From Monosporascus cannonballus (taxonomy: Eukaryota > Ascomycota > Sordariomycetes > Xylariales): DNA of 64,000 nucleotides. The position numbers and the translations under genes were made by a program. Below the pieces are notes generated by a model that was not told the origin of the DNA, ran no database searches, and saw only the letters and a program-made list of their open reading frames with translations. Below, piece by piece: positions 13,953 through 27,665 of this stretch (the first letter of the stretch is position 1; every line of letters starts with the position of its first letter). The stretch is taken from contig QJNS01000169.1 of the NCBI GenBank assembly GCA_004154925.1, positions 1 to 64,000 of the forward strand, read 5' to 3'.

Positions 13953-14159
13953 TGTGAGAATACAGCGCCTATAAAGATAAGGCTGATAGCCGACCAGCTA
14001 CCGATCAGCCACCTATCCACTTACTAGTATAAATCTACCATTTGGTAACTAATAGGAAATGTTAGATAAAAATAACCTAATATATTTAATTTCTAGAATT
14101 CCCGTTATAACTAATTGGAAAGTACCTTACCCCAGCTTACAGCTATTTATTACCTTATA
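13953..14159 (+). repeat. 5' LTR of element D
   Basis: It is 207 bp, TGTGAGAATAC...CCTTATA, and aligns end to end with 21122-21328. It retains more GC than D's interior. Confidence 0.88.
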
Positions 14160-17100
14160 ATTTCGTTACTTTTATTATAAAAAATAACGTAATAATTATT
14201 AAAAGCAAAGGCCGCCGATTACAAAACGAACCTAGGTTACCAGTCGAAAAAAATGCCGATCGGAACCTAACTAACGAACGATTAATTACTGTACGGGAAT
14301 AGGCGAAAAAGCCTATAACAAAGCTTTAACGGGCAAAAGACCATAGCTTCCGGGATTTCGAATTACCTTATACATATAATAAAAATGCATCTTGATAACC
14401 GTTAACTAAATAACCGGAAAACAGATATAATAAAATAATTACGTTCCGGGATTTAAAATAAAAAAAGTTAAACCCTTTAATAATAAGCAGATTTTGGGAA
14501 TTATTCGTTAATAAAACGAATAATATCCGGAATTGTTTTAATAATTAGCCGAATACTAAATAATAACATAAGTTAAAAAAAGTTTTATAAATTAATTGCA
14601 ATATCGTTATAAAATGTTAAGGGCGATAAATAAATACCGTATTATAATTATCTAAAACTTTTCGAATATGCTTCGATTAAAAAAAGAAAATTAAATAAAA
14701 GCTATTACGGAACTTTACGTCAAAAAACTAAGGCAAAATGATTTTATTTATATCTAATACGCTATAGGCTATATAAACGTTTTTATTATAAACGTTTAAT
14801 AATTATATTATATTACGTTTAATTATTTTGATTACGAAATAAAACCAAAAATGGAAAATTTATAGATTTTTATTCAAAGGATTACGTAAATTCTAAATTT
14901 TTAATAGGGAATATAAGAAATAATTTATAAAACTACGAAAGCGATCCGATTAATTATTGTTGCATTTTTATGTTAAATAAAAACTTTTAATTTATATAAT
15001 CAAACTTATGGATGGTATTAACCCGGGAAATAATCGGAATACTAAATATTTTATTTTTAATTATTTTTACAAATTAACATTAAGATTACGAAATATTTTA
15101 TTACGAACAAACCTTGAGTTACAATAAGTTTATAACATAATAAATAAAATAAAATAATATTAGGACGCTTAGAAAAAGGCGATGAAAAACCGATTATTTT
15201 TCGCCAAAAGTATTAATAAAGATAAATGATTTTGTTTTGACGATTTTAAGAAAAGAAATGCCCAAAATAAATTAAAAACGTTACGTAAGAATAATAAAGA
15301 CTGTAAGCGTTTTTATATTCGAAACGCAGATAATCGCCGATTTAATTCCGATTAAAATAAATCCGTACTATTTAATACTTTTGATTTTTACAATGGTTTA
15401 TTTAAGTATTATAATTATAAAAAACTAAATTATAAAAACGTCTATTGAAAAATTAAAAAGGATACGGAAACCTTGTTATTCCGGTTATACGAATACCGAT
15501 TTCCGAAAGCCGTATACAACGTTATAATAAATAATGATAAATTAGATTAATTTTTAAACATAAATCGAAAAAAGAAGCCTGCATAGGCGTATACGTTTAA
15601 TCCATTTTGGCGAATAATTATAAAACGGTCGGAATAAAGCCGCCTTTTTAAAAAAGGAATTTATTAAAATAGGTAAAGTGGATATGGCAATATAAATAAA
15701 TATAAATACCGGAATATAAGTAAATACCGTAATCAAAGAATTAAAGAAAAAACTTAACTTTTAACTAATTCCCGTAAATATTCTGGGCCTTATTAAGGTT
15801 AATAATATGTATAATAAATATTATAGGGTTTACGAAATTTTTGTTAATATAATATATAATAAAGGGAATAAACGAAAGTTTAAATATATTTATTTTGTAA
15901 TATATCATAATTTAAAAGTGTTCGATTTTTCATTATTTGAAATGAGAAAAATTAGGTTAAATGTTTTATTAAATAAAATTATATATTAATAATTATATAG
16001 AATATGAGAAAAAGGTAACTGGTAAGAAATTAAAAATTTAACGTTTTTAGGTAAATAAGTTTATACTGTTAATTTAATAAGTCTAGCCGAAAAACTAGAT
16101 ATCTCGGAATTCGAGAAATAATAAAAATAAGGGATATTTAACTCTTTTTCATACTTAAAGAATTTTCGGCGAATATATTCTGAAAAAATAATAACAAAAA
16201 TATTTTAATTAATAAGGGCAAAATATGCAACAAATTTGATCCTAAAGAAAACCTTTTTATGCGGCCTAATTTACCTTATTTGGAAGGCCCAAAAAAGGTA
16301 TTTTAAAAATATATCTAAGAAAACTTAAAAGCAGGCCGGATATATTATTCGAAAACGGACGTAAAGGTATTAATATTATTCGTACTTAAAAAGGATAATA
16401 ATTTTCGATTATACGTTAATTATAAGGGGTTAAATCGAATAACGATATAACTCGATATTTTTTATTTTTAATTTCAAAAATAATGAATTACCTTAGGTTA
16501 ATTAAGATATTTCGAAAACCTAACTTTAAGGATATTTTTTATTATATTAAGATTAAAAAAACAATGTATAAAAGTTACTTTTCAAACGCAATAAAGGTAA
16601 ATTCATTATACGGTTATATTATTTGGCTTTATTAACGCCTTAATTATATGTTAGATTTACATATATAAAATATTAATTAGATTAATTAATTATATATATA
16701 TAATATACATAAATAATATGATTATATGTTTAAAAAATTAAAGAAATATACAAAATATTGTTACTTAATTGACGAACGATTATGCTAATATTAATTATTT
16801 GTCGAAACAGTTAAATACGAATTTTTCGAAAAAAAATAAATTCTTGAGATTTATATTTAATATCGACGGCTTAAAGTAAATTGTTAACTGGTTAATGTTA
16901 TCGAAATATAGCTAAAGGAAAAATTAATATATAATATATCAGTAGTATTAGGATATGCGAATTTTTATCGGAAATTTATCGCGTATTATTTGCGTATTAT
17001 CGAATATATTATTAGATTTTTAAAAGGGGGGCAAAATGAAAATAATATAACAGAATTCCTAGAGCCCGAAAGAATTAAAAGGAGGTTTCGAAATTTAAAA

Positions 17101-18860
17101 AATGTTTTTTACTTGGCAGTTATTTTCCGATATTAAGATAACGTTAAAAATATTAATTTTAAAATAAATGTCTCCTTAAAAATTATATTAGCAATATTTC
17201 TTATAGAAATATAAAAAATATTAGCACGTAATTATATACTAATTACGAAAATTAAGTTTAATAGAAAAACGGTAAGTTATAAAATAATAAAAACTATTGG
17301 CGATTATAAAAAACTTAACATATTAGTAGTAATAGCTTAAAAGTACGGGAAAAAATATCTTAAAATTTATCGATTATATAACATTAAAAAATATAATAAA
17401 AATGCCGGCGCGTAACCTTAAAAAGAGGTTAGGCCGATAAGTTTATTATTTTGCGTAATTTTATTTTAAGATTTAATATCGACGAACGCTATGAATTCGA
17501 TAAATAAGTTATTTAGATATCCGGATTATATATTAAAAGAAATTAGGCATGGAAACGTAATTTTTACGTTATTTAAAAAATTCGAATTTACGAATAATAT
17601 AAAAAAACGTCTGGAATATGGTTATAGATATATAACGCGATTTAGAATATCATAAAAATACAAAAGGCTTTATAAAAATAACGAAAAATTCGGTTGTTAT
17701 AAAATTCCTAGATAGGTTTTAGGTGGTAGAAACGTACATAATTATTACCCGCATAAAAAAACGGAAAACCTTCGTTATATAATTATAAAAGGTTTTCGAA
17801 AAAAAAGAAAATAAAGAACTATATATTTACCGAACTTATCGCTAACGAATAACAATATAAATATAAATCGTAATAATCATATAATTCATAATTAAATAAT
17901 AATAATTATAAAGTATAATTATATTATAATTGGATTTCAAAAGTTTTAAGAAAACGAAGTTAGTGTTAAGGTTATTATTTATAATTAATATGTTTTATAT
18001 TTCTTGGCCAAAAATGGGCGAAAAACAAAACGGTATTATAATCGAAAATTTCACGACAGTTTTACGATCAGGTTCCAAAATTATAAATTAAGGATATAAA
18101 TATTATAAAGTTTATACCGATAATTAAACGTTAAGCTAAAATAAAAAGAAAATATTTTTGGATATAATTAAGGTTTTGTATTATCTAAATAAATTCGTAA
18201 CCATATTATGAGGTATTTTAGGGCAATAAGTAATTAACTAGTACCATAATAATTTAAAGGTAGGATATATGGGAAATATTCGTACGTTAAAATTAAATAC
18301 TCAAAGGTTTAATTAAGAAAATATCACGAACGATATCCGAAAATATACCAAATAATACCCATATTATGAGGGTATAATAAAATTACGTTATAAACCATAC
18401 AGATAATTATAACTGTTATTATTACTTAAATAAACTTTTTTCAAAAATCTCGTTAAGTTTTATTACGAGATTTTCTAAAAGCTTAAGTTTAAACGGCTGA
18501 AAGTACGACGTAATCCTTGTAATCGTTAGCCGTTTTACAAAATTAAAATTATTTATTTTTATGTTTAAAACCTTAACCGTAACCGAATTAACTTTATTAT
18601 TTTGCAATAAAGTAAAATTCAGATTCGATAAGCCGGCTGAAATTATTAATAATAAAAATAAGTTATTAAAAGATTATTTTAAGCCGAATTTTACGAAAAA
18701 CAAAATATAAAACGGTAAATACGAATTTTTTATTATCCGAAAACCGAAAAACAAATAAAACGTATTAATTAAGTTTTAAAATATTATTTCCGTAATTACG
18801 TTAATAAATAATAAAATAATTAAATCAAATTATTACTAAATACAGATTTCGTATATAATA
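14160..18860 (+). pseudogene. Element D gag-pol remnant
   Basis: The order is that of Gypsy elements. A gag-like region ends with a zinc-knuckle relic at 15407-15448 (YYNYKKLNYKNVY, expected from a CCHC box after C/G transitions). A putative protease region follows (about 15700-16000). The reverse transcriptase has a recognisable segment near 16330-16460 (KAGRIYYSK, then LKKDNNFRLYVNYKGLNRIT with stops) and a catalytic box reading YINN at 16706-16717, from YIDD. RNase H and integrase-like sequence extends to roughly 18600. The relation to A-type elements is distant. Every frame is interrupted. Confidence 0.75.
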
Positions 18861-21121
18861 ATATGTAAAACGTATTTACTGTCCTTTCTCCGTTTAAAGC
18901 CTATATGGATATTATTTTAAGATAATAAAATATTTTTTATAAAGGTTTCAAGGATACATACAAAAATATAAAAAGTGCTTCGAAGAAGTGGCGGCTATTA
19001 ATTAAATGATATAGGAATATTAGAAAAAATAAGGGCAGCCCAAAAAAGGTATTATGATTAATACTCTGCGTCTATGGAATTTTAATAAAGATACTAAGTA
19101 AATTTATTAAATAAAAACTTTAATTTTAAAAATACAAAAAATATTTTTTTTATATTAGGCTTGCGATTACAAAACGAACAAGTTTCTAAATGTATAAAGT
19201 AACTCTTTTTACGAAATAATACCGGATATATAATATGTTTTAATATCTATATTAAAACCGTAATATAACCGGAAACCCGGTAACGTTAAGATGGCAATAT
19301 TTAACTTCACAGAAAAACAAAAGAAAATAAATAATAAAGCATATTATCGGTTACCGATATAAACGAAGGTTAGGCGAACATTTAATGAAATAAAATAACT
19401 GGCCGGCCGAATATAATATATAAAAGATTCGAAAATATTTTAAAAATGCGTTTGAATTATTATAACGTTATAAAAAAACTTAAATACGTATATAGAAAAT
19501 AAGACGACCTAAAAACCGTAAAGCAATGATAACTCGATTAGAAATTAATTGCTTAATAATTATACAAATTATAAAACAATTCAAAAATATTAAAATATTA
19601 ATATTGAAATGTTATTTAATTGTATAATAAGTTTCAAGTTTTCGACGAATAATTACCTTATTAAATACCGATGGGAAATTTAAAGGCGATACAGAAAAAT
19701 TCGAATTTCAATTTCGAAAATAAGATTTCGTACTTAATTATTAAGTTGTACGTTAATTAGCTCTTAATTAACATATGTAAAAACATTACCATAAATATAT
19801 CGGAAAATAATTAAAAAAATATATAACGGCAAAAGGGGCGTATATTTATTAACTTTTTTAGGTGTAAAACTTAATAAAGTTTTAAAAACGTTTAATTTTT
19901 TACACAAAATAAGGCCCAAATAAATAGAATATGATTTGATATTAATTAAGAATAAAGCGTTATTTCTAAAACGTTTTACTTATTTAAATTTAATAACAGT
20001 TTTACCGCATAAAATTATTTTTAATTATAAGTATTAATAAATATTAAAATTTCGTTAGAACGTTAAAACACGGGCGGACAATATTCGTAAGCAAAAGGTA
20101 TAACGGTATAACGGCTTTCGAAAATTACTTTATTTATAAGGATACCTTGAAATTATGCTTAATCAGAAATTAATTGCAGAATAATAAAAAAAGAATCGTA
20201 ATATTTACAAACTTATAAAACCGCATTAAGATTAAATTTTCGCAGTTATAACTGGCGATCGGAAATCGACCTTCGTTATATTACAAAAACGATACCTTTT
20301 AGTAATAATTACGTTAAAGGCGAGTTCGGCCTTACGAAAAACGTCGAATCGATAACCGACCGTAACCATATCGGAACGCTCGTATTAAGTACCCGTAATA
20401 CGAACTTTTTCGAATTTATCGATTAATTCCTAATTATCGGTACGGAATTAAAAAGCCGTTAAGGCGATACTTTTAAAAACGATCGAAATTTAACTTCAAA
20501 TGAAATAACGATATTAAGAATATTAAGAATAATTAATTACCGCGCGAAAGATTTTGTAATAATAATTAGTTATAACGTAATTTAAAACGTCCAGAATTTG
20601 AACGTAAATTATATAATAATCGAAAACAGGTTATATCACGTAAATATTATCCGGTTTATTATTACCTGTAGTACAATTAATATTTATTTTTTTATTAGAA
20701 TTAAAAAAATAACGGTAATAGGATTTTAATCCTTATTAGTATTAAAATATTATTTTTTTTGAACTCCTTATAAAAAATATATAACAAATAAAAATAATAT
20801 GCAAAATAAACTGAAAAAGCGAAATAAAAATAAAGAAAAACGGGAGATCGAATAAAATACGTACGCAAAAGGAATTAAGATATAAACGCGAGGGGGAAAA
20901 AAAGATAAACAAAATAAGGTTAAAAAACCGAGTATAATAGGAAATAAGGCGAAGCATAATTTTTTACGTAATATATTACGTATTAGTTATTACGGTAATT
21001 ATTTATAATATCATATAACGGTAAAATATCGGCAAACATGTATAATTAGATTGGCAAAACACGTTATATTAAATTAATAATAATATTAATAGGGCGTATT
21101 AGCTTAAAAGGTGGAAGTACT
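18861..21121. other. Long 3' interior of element D, no identifiable gene
   Basis: About 2.2 kb lies between the likely end of integrase and the 3' LTR of D. I recognise no domain on either strand. A patch at about 20280-20480 is less AT-rich than its surroundings. It may be an extra ORF degraded by RIP, a long non-coding tail or a further insertion without visible ends. Confidence 0.5.
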
Positions 21122-21328
21122 TATAAGAATATAGCTCTTATAAAGATAAAGCTAGTAGCCAACTAGTTACCGATTAGCCACCGTCTTATTTATTAGTATA
21201 AATCTACCATTTGATAGTTAATAGAAAACGCCAGATAAAAGTAATCTAGTATACTTATTTTATAAAATCTGCTTTACGATTGGTCGGAGATTATCGCATT
21301 CCAGCTTATAGCTGTCCATTATCTTATA
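21122..21328 (+). repeat. 3' LTR of element D
   Basis: This 207-bp direct copy of 13953-14159 starts TATAAGAATATAG (mutated TGTGAGAATACAG) and ends ATCTTATA before the TSD ATTAT. Confidence 0.88.
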
Positions 21329-22202
21329 ATTATCGATTATCGATCTTTACTATAATAATACCATCCGACAAATAATTAGGCCGATTAAGTTTAAAAACTT
21401 TTTTAGGTATTTTTTCATGCCGTCGAAAAACTTAGCCATTAATACTTTTTATTATTATTTTAGTTTAAAAGCTAATTAAACGACCGTACTACTGTAACTG
21501 AATATTAATCCTTCTTGTCGTAATTACTAGAGATATATTTCGGCTTTTATTTTTTCGTTTATTAATGCGCTAGGTTTCGTTAATATTTGCTTAAATTATT
21601 CGTAATTGTTATAAATCTATATTATTTCCGGATTTCGGTTTTCGACGTACAAAGTAATATTCTTCCTTATAAGAGGTTTAAACCAAGTGGTTACGTTTCA
21701 GGTAAATTATTTTACTGTGAATTTAACTTGTATAATAAATGTAATTAATCGAATAGGAAGATACTCAAAATAGGTTCGGCATTATATTAAGAATGATTAT
21801 AACTTAATCGAAGTTCCGTCGAAAATTTCTCGTATAAACGGTTTAAGAACCTTTTTTAATTCCTTAATAAAATTTAGCTAGAGAACTTAATTCGTTTAAA
21901 ATATTTTTTAATCTTAAAAGCTTTCCTTTTTATAAAAAAGAAATCTCCTATAAACGGCTTAAAAGGACGTCATAATATAACTATTGCTTTTTTTAAATTA
22001 AAAAATGCGTTCGCTTATAGCATCCAAACGTTAAAAACCTTTTTCGTAAAAAAGACGAAAGTACTTTTTTTTTCGGATTCCATTCCGATATCCGAGTTAT
22101 TAGAGATTTGGTAAATAAGTTAGGCGAGCTTTTTGTTAATAAATATAATATCGGCGAAATTACTTAATATTTAACGGTATTACTAAATAAAGGCTTATAA
22201 CG
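21329..22202 (-). pseudogene. Element C gag remnant (5' part)
   Basis: On the minus strand this is the start of the internal region of C, just after its 5' LTR. It aligns with the gag region of A, B and I, for example the sequence complementary to 21366-21440 against 7420-7490. It carries many stops. It is separated from the rest of C by element D. Confidence 0.8.
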
Positions 22203-22619
22203 TATAATAAAAACATAATTTAATTAATTATTAAATTCTAACCGTACGGATTTATATTAACTATAATATTATAAGATATTAAATAATTAAATATAATAAC
22301 GTACTACGTTTCGTAATATCGAAGGCATTGTAGGTCACTATATATTATTGCAAACAAAAATCATTTAAATTATAAAAATAAGAAGCATATATATTTTTAT
22401 CTTAGCCTAAGATGTTTTAGCTAGCTCAAAAATGGTTAGTTAGTTAAGTTCCCTTAAGCCTCTGTAAGCCTTTTACGGCTCCGCTGGCTTAACATGCTTG
22501 CGCTAATGGCAACGCTTGAGCTTATTGAGCTAGTTACGTGACTTTTTGCCCACACTCGGAGCTTGTATTTTCTGGGAGTTCGACCGTCCTTGAAAGGCCA
22601 AAATCGTTAGGTTATAACA
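22203..22619 (-). repeat. 5' LTR of element C
   Basis: It is 417 bp and ends on the plus strand with GGTTATAACA. The outer ~180 bp (22440-22619) are almost unmutated, whereas the inner half is strongly AT-shifted. It is followed by TSD CAAAC. Confidence 0.88.
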
Positions 22620-25600
22620 CAAACGGAAAAAAACTAATCCAGCATATAATAAAAGAATACTCCTAAAAAACTTTTACAAATTCCTATTTTTAATTAATAT
22701 TCATTATAAACTTTAACGAAAACACTTATTAAGAAAAGAATCTCTTAACTTATAAAGAAGCTTTAGACCAATAATAAATATAGCGTACAATAGTATACGG
22801 TGGAAACTATGAAAAAAATAATTTTGCAATAAAAAGATTACTACAATATTAAGAAAAATTAATATAATTCGAAAGAATAATATGCCGACAATAACGATAA
22901 ATTCAATAATTTAACGAGTTATATACAGAAATACAGATAAAGTTCGATAAATTCGAAAAGAAGTTAAAAGAATATTACTTACAAAAAACCCGCAAAATAA
23001 CGAAACGCAGAGAAATTAAAAAGAACTTCTATAAAAGGCTTAAAAGGCGACGATAAAAGCTATTAATTACTTTATTATCTTAGATATACGAATTAAAACG
23101 TACTAGTGTATTATGATAGTAGATTACAGAGCTTTAAATGAAAATTATATTACACTAAATATAATTAATAAGTTTAGATTATTATGGAGATATAACTTAA
23201 AACCTTATATAATTACGAATATCAACGGTTAAGAATTTGGCTACGATAACGAGAAAGTTACGCGTAAAATTAATTATTTCGAAATATTTATTTAAGACCA
23301 ATACCATATAATTAAGTTTAATATCTTTTTACCTAAAAACTATATTATAATCTTAGGATTATTATGGAGACGCTAGTACGAAATTTTAATTAAGAAAAAA
23401 ACTAGCTAAATAAAGTTCGCCTTATACATTATTAATAGGTAAAAGAAAAAGAAATTAAGATCTTAATATTCAATTGAAAATGGCGACGAATATAAGTATA
23501 AAGATACGACAAAACCCATATTATCGAAATGAACAAAATATAAAAAAATAAGTATTAAAAAACAATACGACGTACAGCTATTATAATTAAAACGAAAGGG
23601 AGGCAATTAAATAAGGACCTAAAATAACAGGTTCAAAAGTAAAAAAATCTAATTAATATGTTATTATAATATTATCGATGTATGTGATTTTTCAAAAAGG
23701 AATTGGATATGAAGTTATTAAAACATAGTGAATAGAATTATAAGATAATTTTTAAAAAAGGATTTTCGACGAAATTTTACCGTATTTATAACTTTAGCGG
23801 AAACGAAGTACGCCTTTTCAGAAGATATCTGAAAAACCGGTTATAAAAAAAATAAATTCGACTTTCGAAATTATTAACAGAGTACTTAATGTTTTTCGTA
23901 CTAAAAACGAATAAGAAATAACGATTTATAGTGAGTTATTAATAAGTAAATAATATTATTATTAAAAGTCGAATATTATTATTTTACATCGCAGAAATAA
24001 AGAATTAATTTTACGGAGCTAAATGGTTTCTAAAATTCGATATTAAATGTAAATATAACTTTATTAAAATCAAAAACGTACGAATAAAAAACAACTTTAA
24101 AGTCGAAATACGGACTATTTAAGTATTTAGTTACGCTAATAAAATTTACGAATGTACTAATACCCTTTTAACTAAATATTAATTATATATTGCGAAAATA
24201 CCACGATATATTTATCGTTTATTAACTTAATAAGATTCATATTGTTATAAAGAAAATATACATAAGACGCGTTTATAAAGTTCTTCAAAATTTACAAAAC
24301 GTTTAACTGTTAATTAATGCAAAAAACAAATTAATTTTATATTTAAAAAATAAAACACCTGCGATATATTATTACTTTAAAAAATATAAAAATCAATCCA
24401 AAAAGAATGGTTATAATTATAAAATAGCAGAAACCAAAGACAAGTAAGGAGATATATTTATTTTTTAAATTCGCTAATTAATACAGAAGGTTTATTCGGA
24501 ATTTCGCAAAATAATTATATCTTTTAATTAACTTTATTAAAAAAAATAAAAGAATTTATATGGATATTCGAAGTAAAAAAGGCGTTTTAGGAAATTAAAC
24601 ATATGATTATTAACGAAGTAATATTTATTATGTATGACTTAATATATTTTGTTGCATTAAAAGCCGATATTTCGAAATATGCATTAAATATAATAATTAA
24701 ATAATGAAATAATTAAGGTAAATTATATTTTGCTACATTTCTTTGTATAAATTAAGAGAAACTAACTTTAATTATAGTATTTTAAATAAGATATTTGTAG
24801 CCATTATTATAACTTTTCGAAAGTTGAATTATTTCTTAAAAAAGAATTTATATCAAATTAAAGTTTATACGAATTATTAAATTCTTACGCTATTTATTAG
24901 AATCAGAGAACTTATAAAATAATAATTTCGTTACGCGGAAAAATTGGCGAACTTCGATTTGCTCGTTATTTACAAAAAGGCCTTCAAGAATAACAGAACC
25001 GATATTTTAAGCAGGCGACCAGACCTCGAAAAAAATTGGTGAAAGTTAGCTATATAATTTTTAATACTATTATAAAAGATTATTTACGCCTCTGATAAAT
25101 TGCGACAATTCGGGTAATGCCAAGCAATATATATCCGAAAATCCAGTAATATAATAATAGTTTCTCAGAAAATCAAAAAACGGACAAAATATAAGTTCCA
25201 AAAAAATACCAGGAAACTTAGCACGAAACATATACGAATATCAGTTGCATGGATATCTAGGGATTTATAAAACCCTAAAATGGCTTCGACGCATATGTCC
25301 CTTTTATAAAATAAGATTAATAATATACAAATAATCTAATAGTGCAATATTTGCAGCAGAATAAAAGCTCGACGACATAAGCTATACGAAAAATTACAGC
25401 CATTACTAATTGCAAAAAAACTATAGTATTTAATCATATTAGATTTTATTACCATATTTTTTATATTAGAAAATCCATTTACAAAAATACATTACGACAG
25501 TATTTTCGTCATGGTTAATCGATTTACGGAGTTTTCTTGTTTTATACCATATTATAAAAATACAAAGGCCGAACAAATAATAAGAATTTGTTCAGAAAAA

Positions 25601-27205
25601 ATTATAGCATATAAGAATTACTAATAAAAATTATCATAAATAAAGAATTAATATTTACATCAAAATTTTGGCAATGTTTTATAATACAGATCGGTTTATA
25701 TCATAAATTATTTAACGTATTTAAACTTTAAAAGGATATATAAACAAAACGAACGAACTAAACCTTAAAAACTTACTTACGATATTATATTAATTACAAA
25801 TAAGATAACTGAGTTAAAAACTTTCCAGTTGTATAACTCGCTTATAATATTAGCTATTACAAAAATATTAAAATAACATTTGCGAATACGAATTTCGGTT
25901 TTATTCTAAAAGGATGTCAAAGAAATACGCGACGACGGTCTAATCAATATTAAAACAATCCTTACGTCGGAACAGCTATAACAATGATATCAAAAGATAA
26001 AAACAGAACAGGAATTCGTACGAAATGAAATAAGCAAATATTATAACTAGAAAAGATTAAAAGGACTAATTTTCGAAAAAGGGGAAATGGATTTTTTCTT
26101 ACCAAAAATATTTAAACAAAGCAATTTAGCAAAAAATTAATTTCAAATATATCGGTCCATATAAGATCGCCAAGAAAATCTCAGAAAACAACTACCAATT
26201 AAAACTTCTACAAAAAATTAAATTCCATCCAATCTTTCACGTTTCTTTATTCGCATTAACAGCAAATACAATCAAAGTACATTCGGTACAGAACGACATG
26301 GAAATAGAAAACGAATAATTATATAAGGTAAAAAAAAAGTGAGATAACGAGGGTGCAACGCTAGCCACAATACCAAAAGGTCAGCAATTCCAAACCCCAA
26401 TTGGCGTTTGGACACCCTAATCTACCCTATAAGGACTAGCTGTGCATACCATCATTAAAAAATACTTAACATAAAAAGGGAAAATGGATTTATCTAATAC
26501 CTAATCAAATAAAAAAAGCACCCGAACGCCGAGAACACCTGAGAACCCACCAAAAACCTTATTAACGCCCAGCGTTTGTTAAAGAACTTTTTCTAACGAC
26601 GCCGGAACTACCCGAAATAATGGCATTCCAGTCCATAAGATCTAAGAAAGGGAGCTCTTAGTCCACCATTTTCCAATTAAAAGCGTCCATCTTATCCGAA
26701 ACCTGTATCTCGACCACAAATTCTGATTCCAAATAAGCAAAGTCGTTAAATTCGTCCAACGATTAAAAAGCCCGGTTAATAAGCTTAGTACCTTCAGATT
26801 AATAATATTAACGCTGTCGCCGTATACGAGAAAATTGCTCTAAAAATTCGGCTAAAGCTTTTTCCGCCGCCAATTCCTTTTTCTTTAACCGACGAACCTC
26901 GGCGACATAACGATTAATTATGGATATAAGAATTCTGTTTTTATTATAGGAACGCCCCTTACGTACGTATTCTTTATAACGTAATACCCCTTTTATTATT
27001 TAATAATTAAGATATCGAGAAATACGAAAAAACAAGGTATAACGAGAAAACTTTTAAATTTAATTAAGTTAACTAGAGCAACCTATTAAACAGTTTTGCG
27101 GGAACGAAACTTAAGAACGCGAAAAGCTATAATAAAAAAAAGTAAACAACATTTACTAAAAAAAATGTCTTGAAAGCAGGACTTTGGGAAAAGAGGAAAT
27201 TGTGT
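22620..27205 (+). pseudogene. Element B pol remnant, part 2
   Basis: This continues B from the TSD of C. It contains the protease relic near 23120 (VDYRALNENYI), reverse transcriptase with a ruined catalytic box near 24220, and an integrase core relic near 25440-25560. The integrase C-terminal module at about 26150-26310 is well preserved: GPYKIAKKISENNYQLKLL and then KFHPIFHVSLFALT, the typical Gypsy segment after the catalytic core. The 3' interior to 27205 is non-coding and ends in a polypurine stretch (about 27186-27200). A second copy of the short repeat interrupts it at 26352. Confidence 0.82.
26352..26432 (+). repeat. Short dispersed repeat, copy 2 (about 81 bp)
   Basis: It matches 7157-7246. 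It contains GACC-like/AAAA/GGTC pairing (ACCAAAAGGT) and a second stem, TCCAAAC pairing with GTTTGGA around a loop that includes CCAATTGG. It is less mutated than the flanking element B. It is absent at this point in elements I and E. Confidence 0.75.
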
Positions 27206-27332
27206 TACAGCTTAACAAACTACGACCTCCAGAAACGGTTTCTAACAGAACAAGCTAAAAAAAACATCGGGTCAAATCACGTAACGGATCACCAACTCAC
27301 TGGTAGCAAGCCAGTAAGCCGGATCAGGATGT
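27206..27332 (+). repeat. 3' LTR of element B, truncated by element E
   Basis: It starts TGTTACAGCTTAAC and matches the beginning of 6034-6491, with one 35-bp unit in place of five. It is interrupted at ...GGATCAGGATGT by the TG of E. The sequence is barely affected by RIP. Confidence 0.8.
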
Positions 27333-27665
27333 TGTTATGACCCAACCAAGGGAGGGTCTCGGAAACGATCACTTGGTGACCGAAACAGGACCTAAGTGGG
27401 TCGAAACCACGTGATATGGATCCGGAATGATCTAAGGGATTTAACGGGATCCATAAAATATATATACGTTTATTATTTCCATAATTTACATAATATTAAT
27501 TTATAATATTTATTAATATTAATCGTTTATAATATAATTTGGGTATTTTTAATCTTAAAAACGTAATACGTTATTATATTTATTTGTAAAATCTTACGAT
27601 ATTCTGATTAATATAATTCCGTATAATTAATATTTAATAATTGGTTAAATTATTTAATCATTATA
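27333..27665 (+). repeat. 5' LTR of element E
   Basis: It is 333 bp, from TGTTATGACCC to a mutated family end (TCATTATA). It contains one copy of a 53-bp unit that is present three times in the 3' LTR. The first ~120 bp are GC-balanced, the rest AT-shifted. Confidence 0.82.

Larger units (their letters stand above)
13953..21328 (+). mobile_element. Element D: second-family Gypsy retrotransposon nested in C
   Basis: It is 7376 bp with a pair of 207-bp LTRs unlike those of the other elements. TSDs ATTAT lie at 13948-13952 and 21329-21333. Deleting it restores the C gag sequence on the minus strand (…gcgtattat joined to cgattatcg…). D is the deepest insertion on this side of the nest: A contains B, B contains C, C contains D. 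Confidence 0.9.
8260..22619 (-). mobile_element. Element C: Gypsy LTR retrotransposon on the minus strand, inserted in B
   Basis: It has LTRs of 417 bp at both ends and perfect TSDs CAAAC at 8255-8259 and 22620-22624. Removing it rejoins B's gag/protease region. On the minus strand the 5' LTR is at 22203-22619 and the 3' LTR at 8260-8676. A purine-rich tract on the minus strand, next to the 3' LTR (complement of 8679-8695), fits a polypurine tract. C is itself split by element D. Confidence 0.9.
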
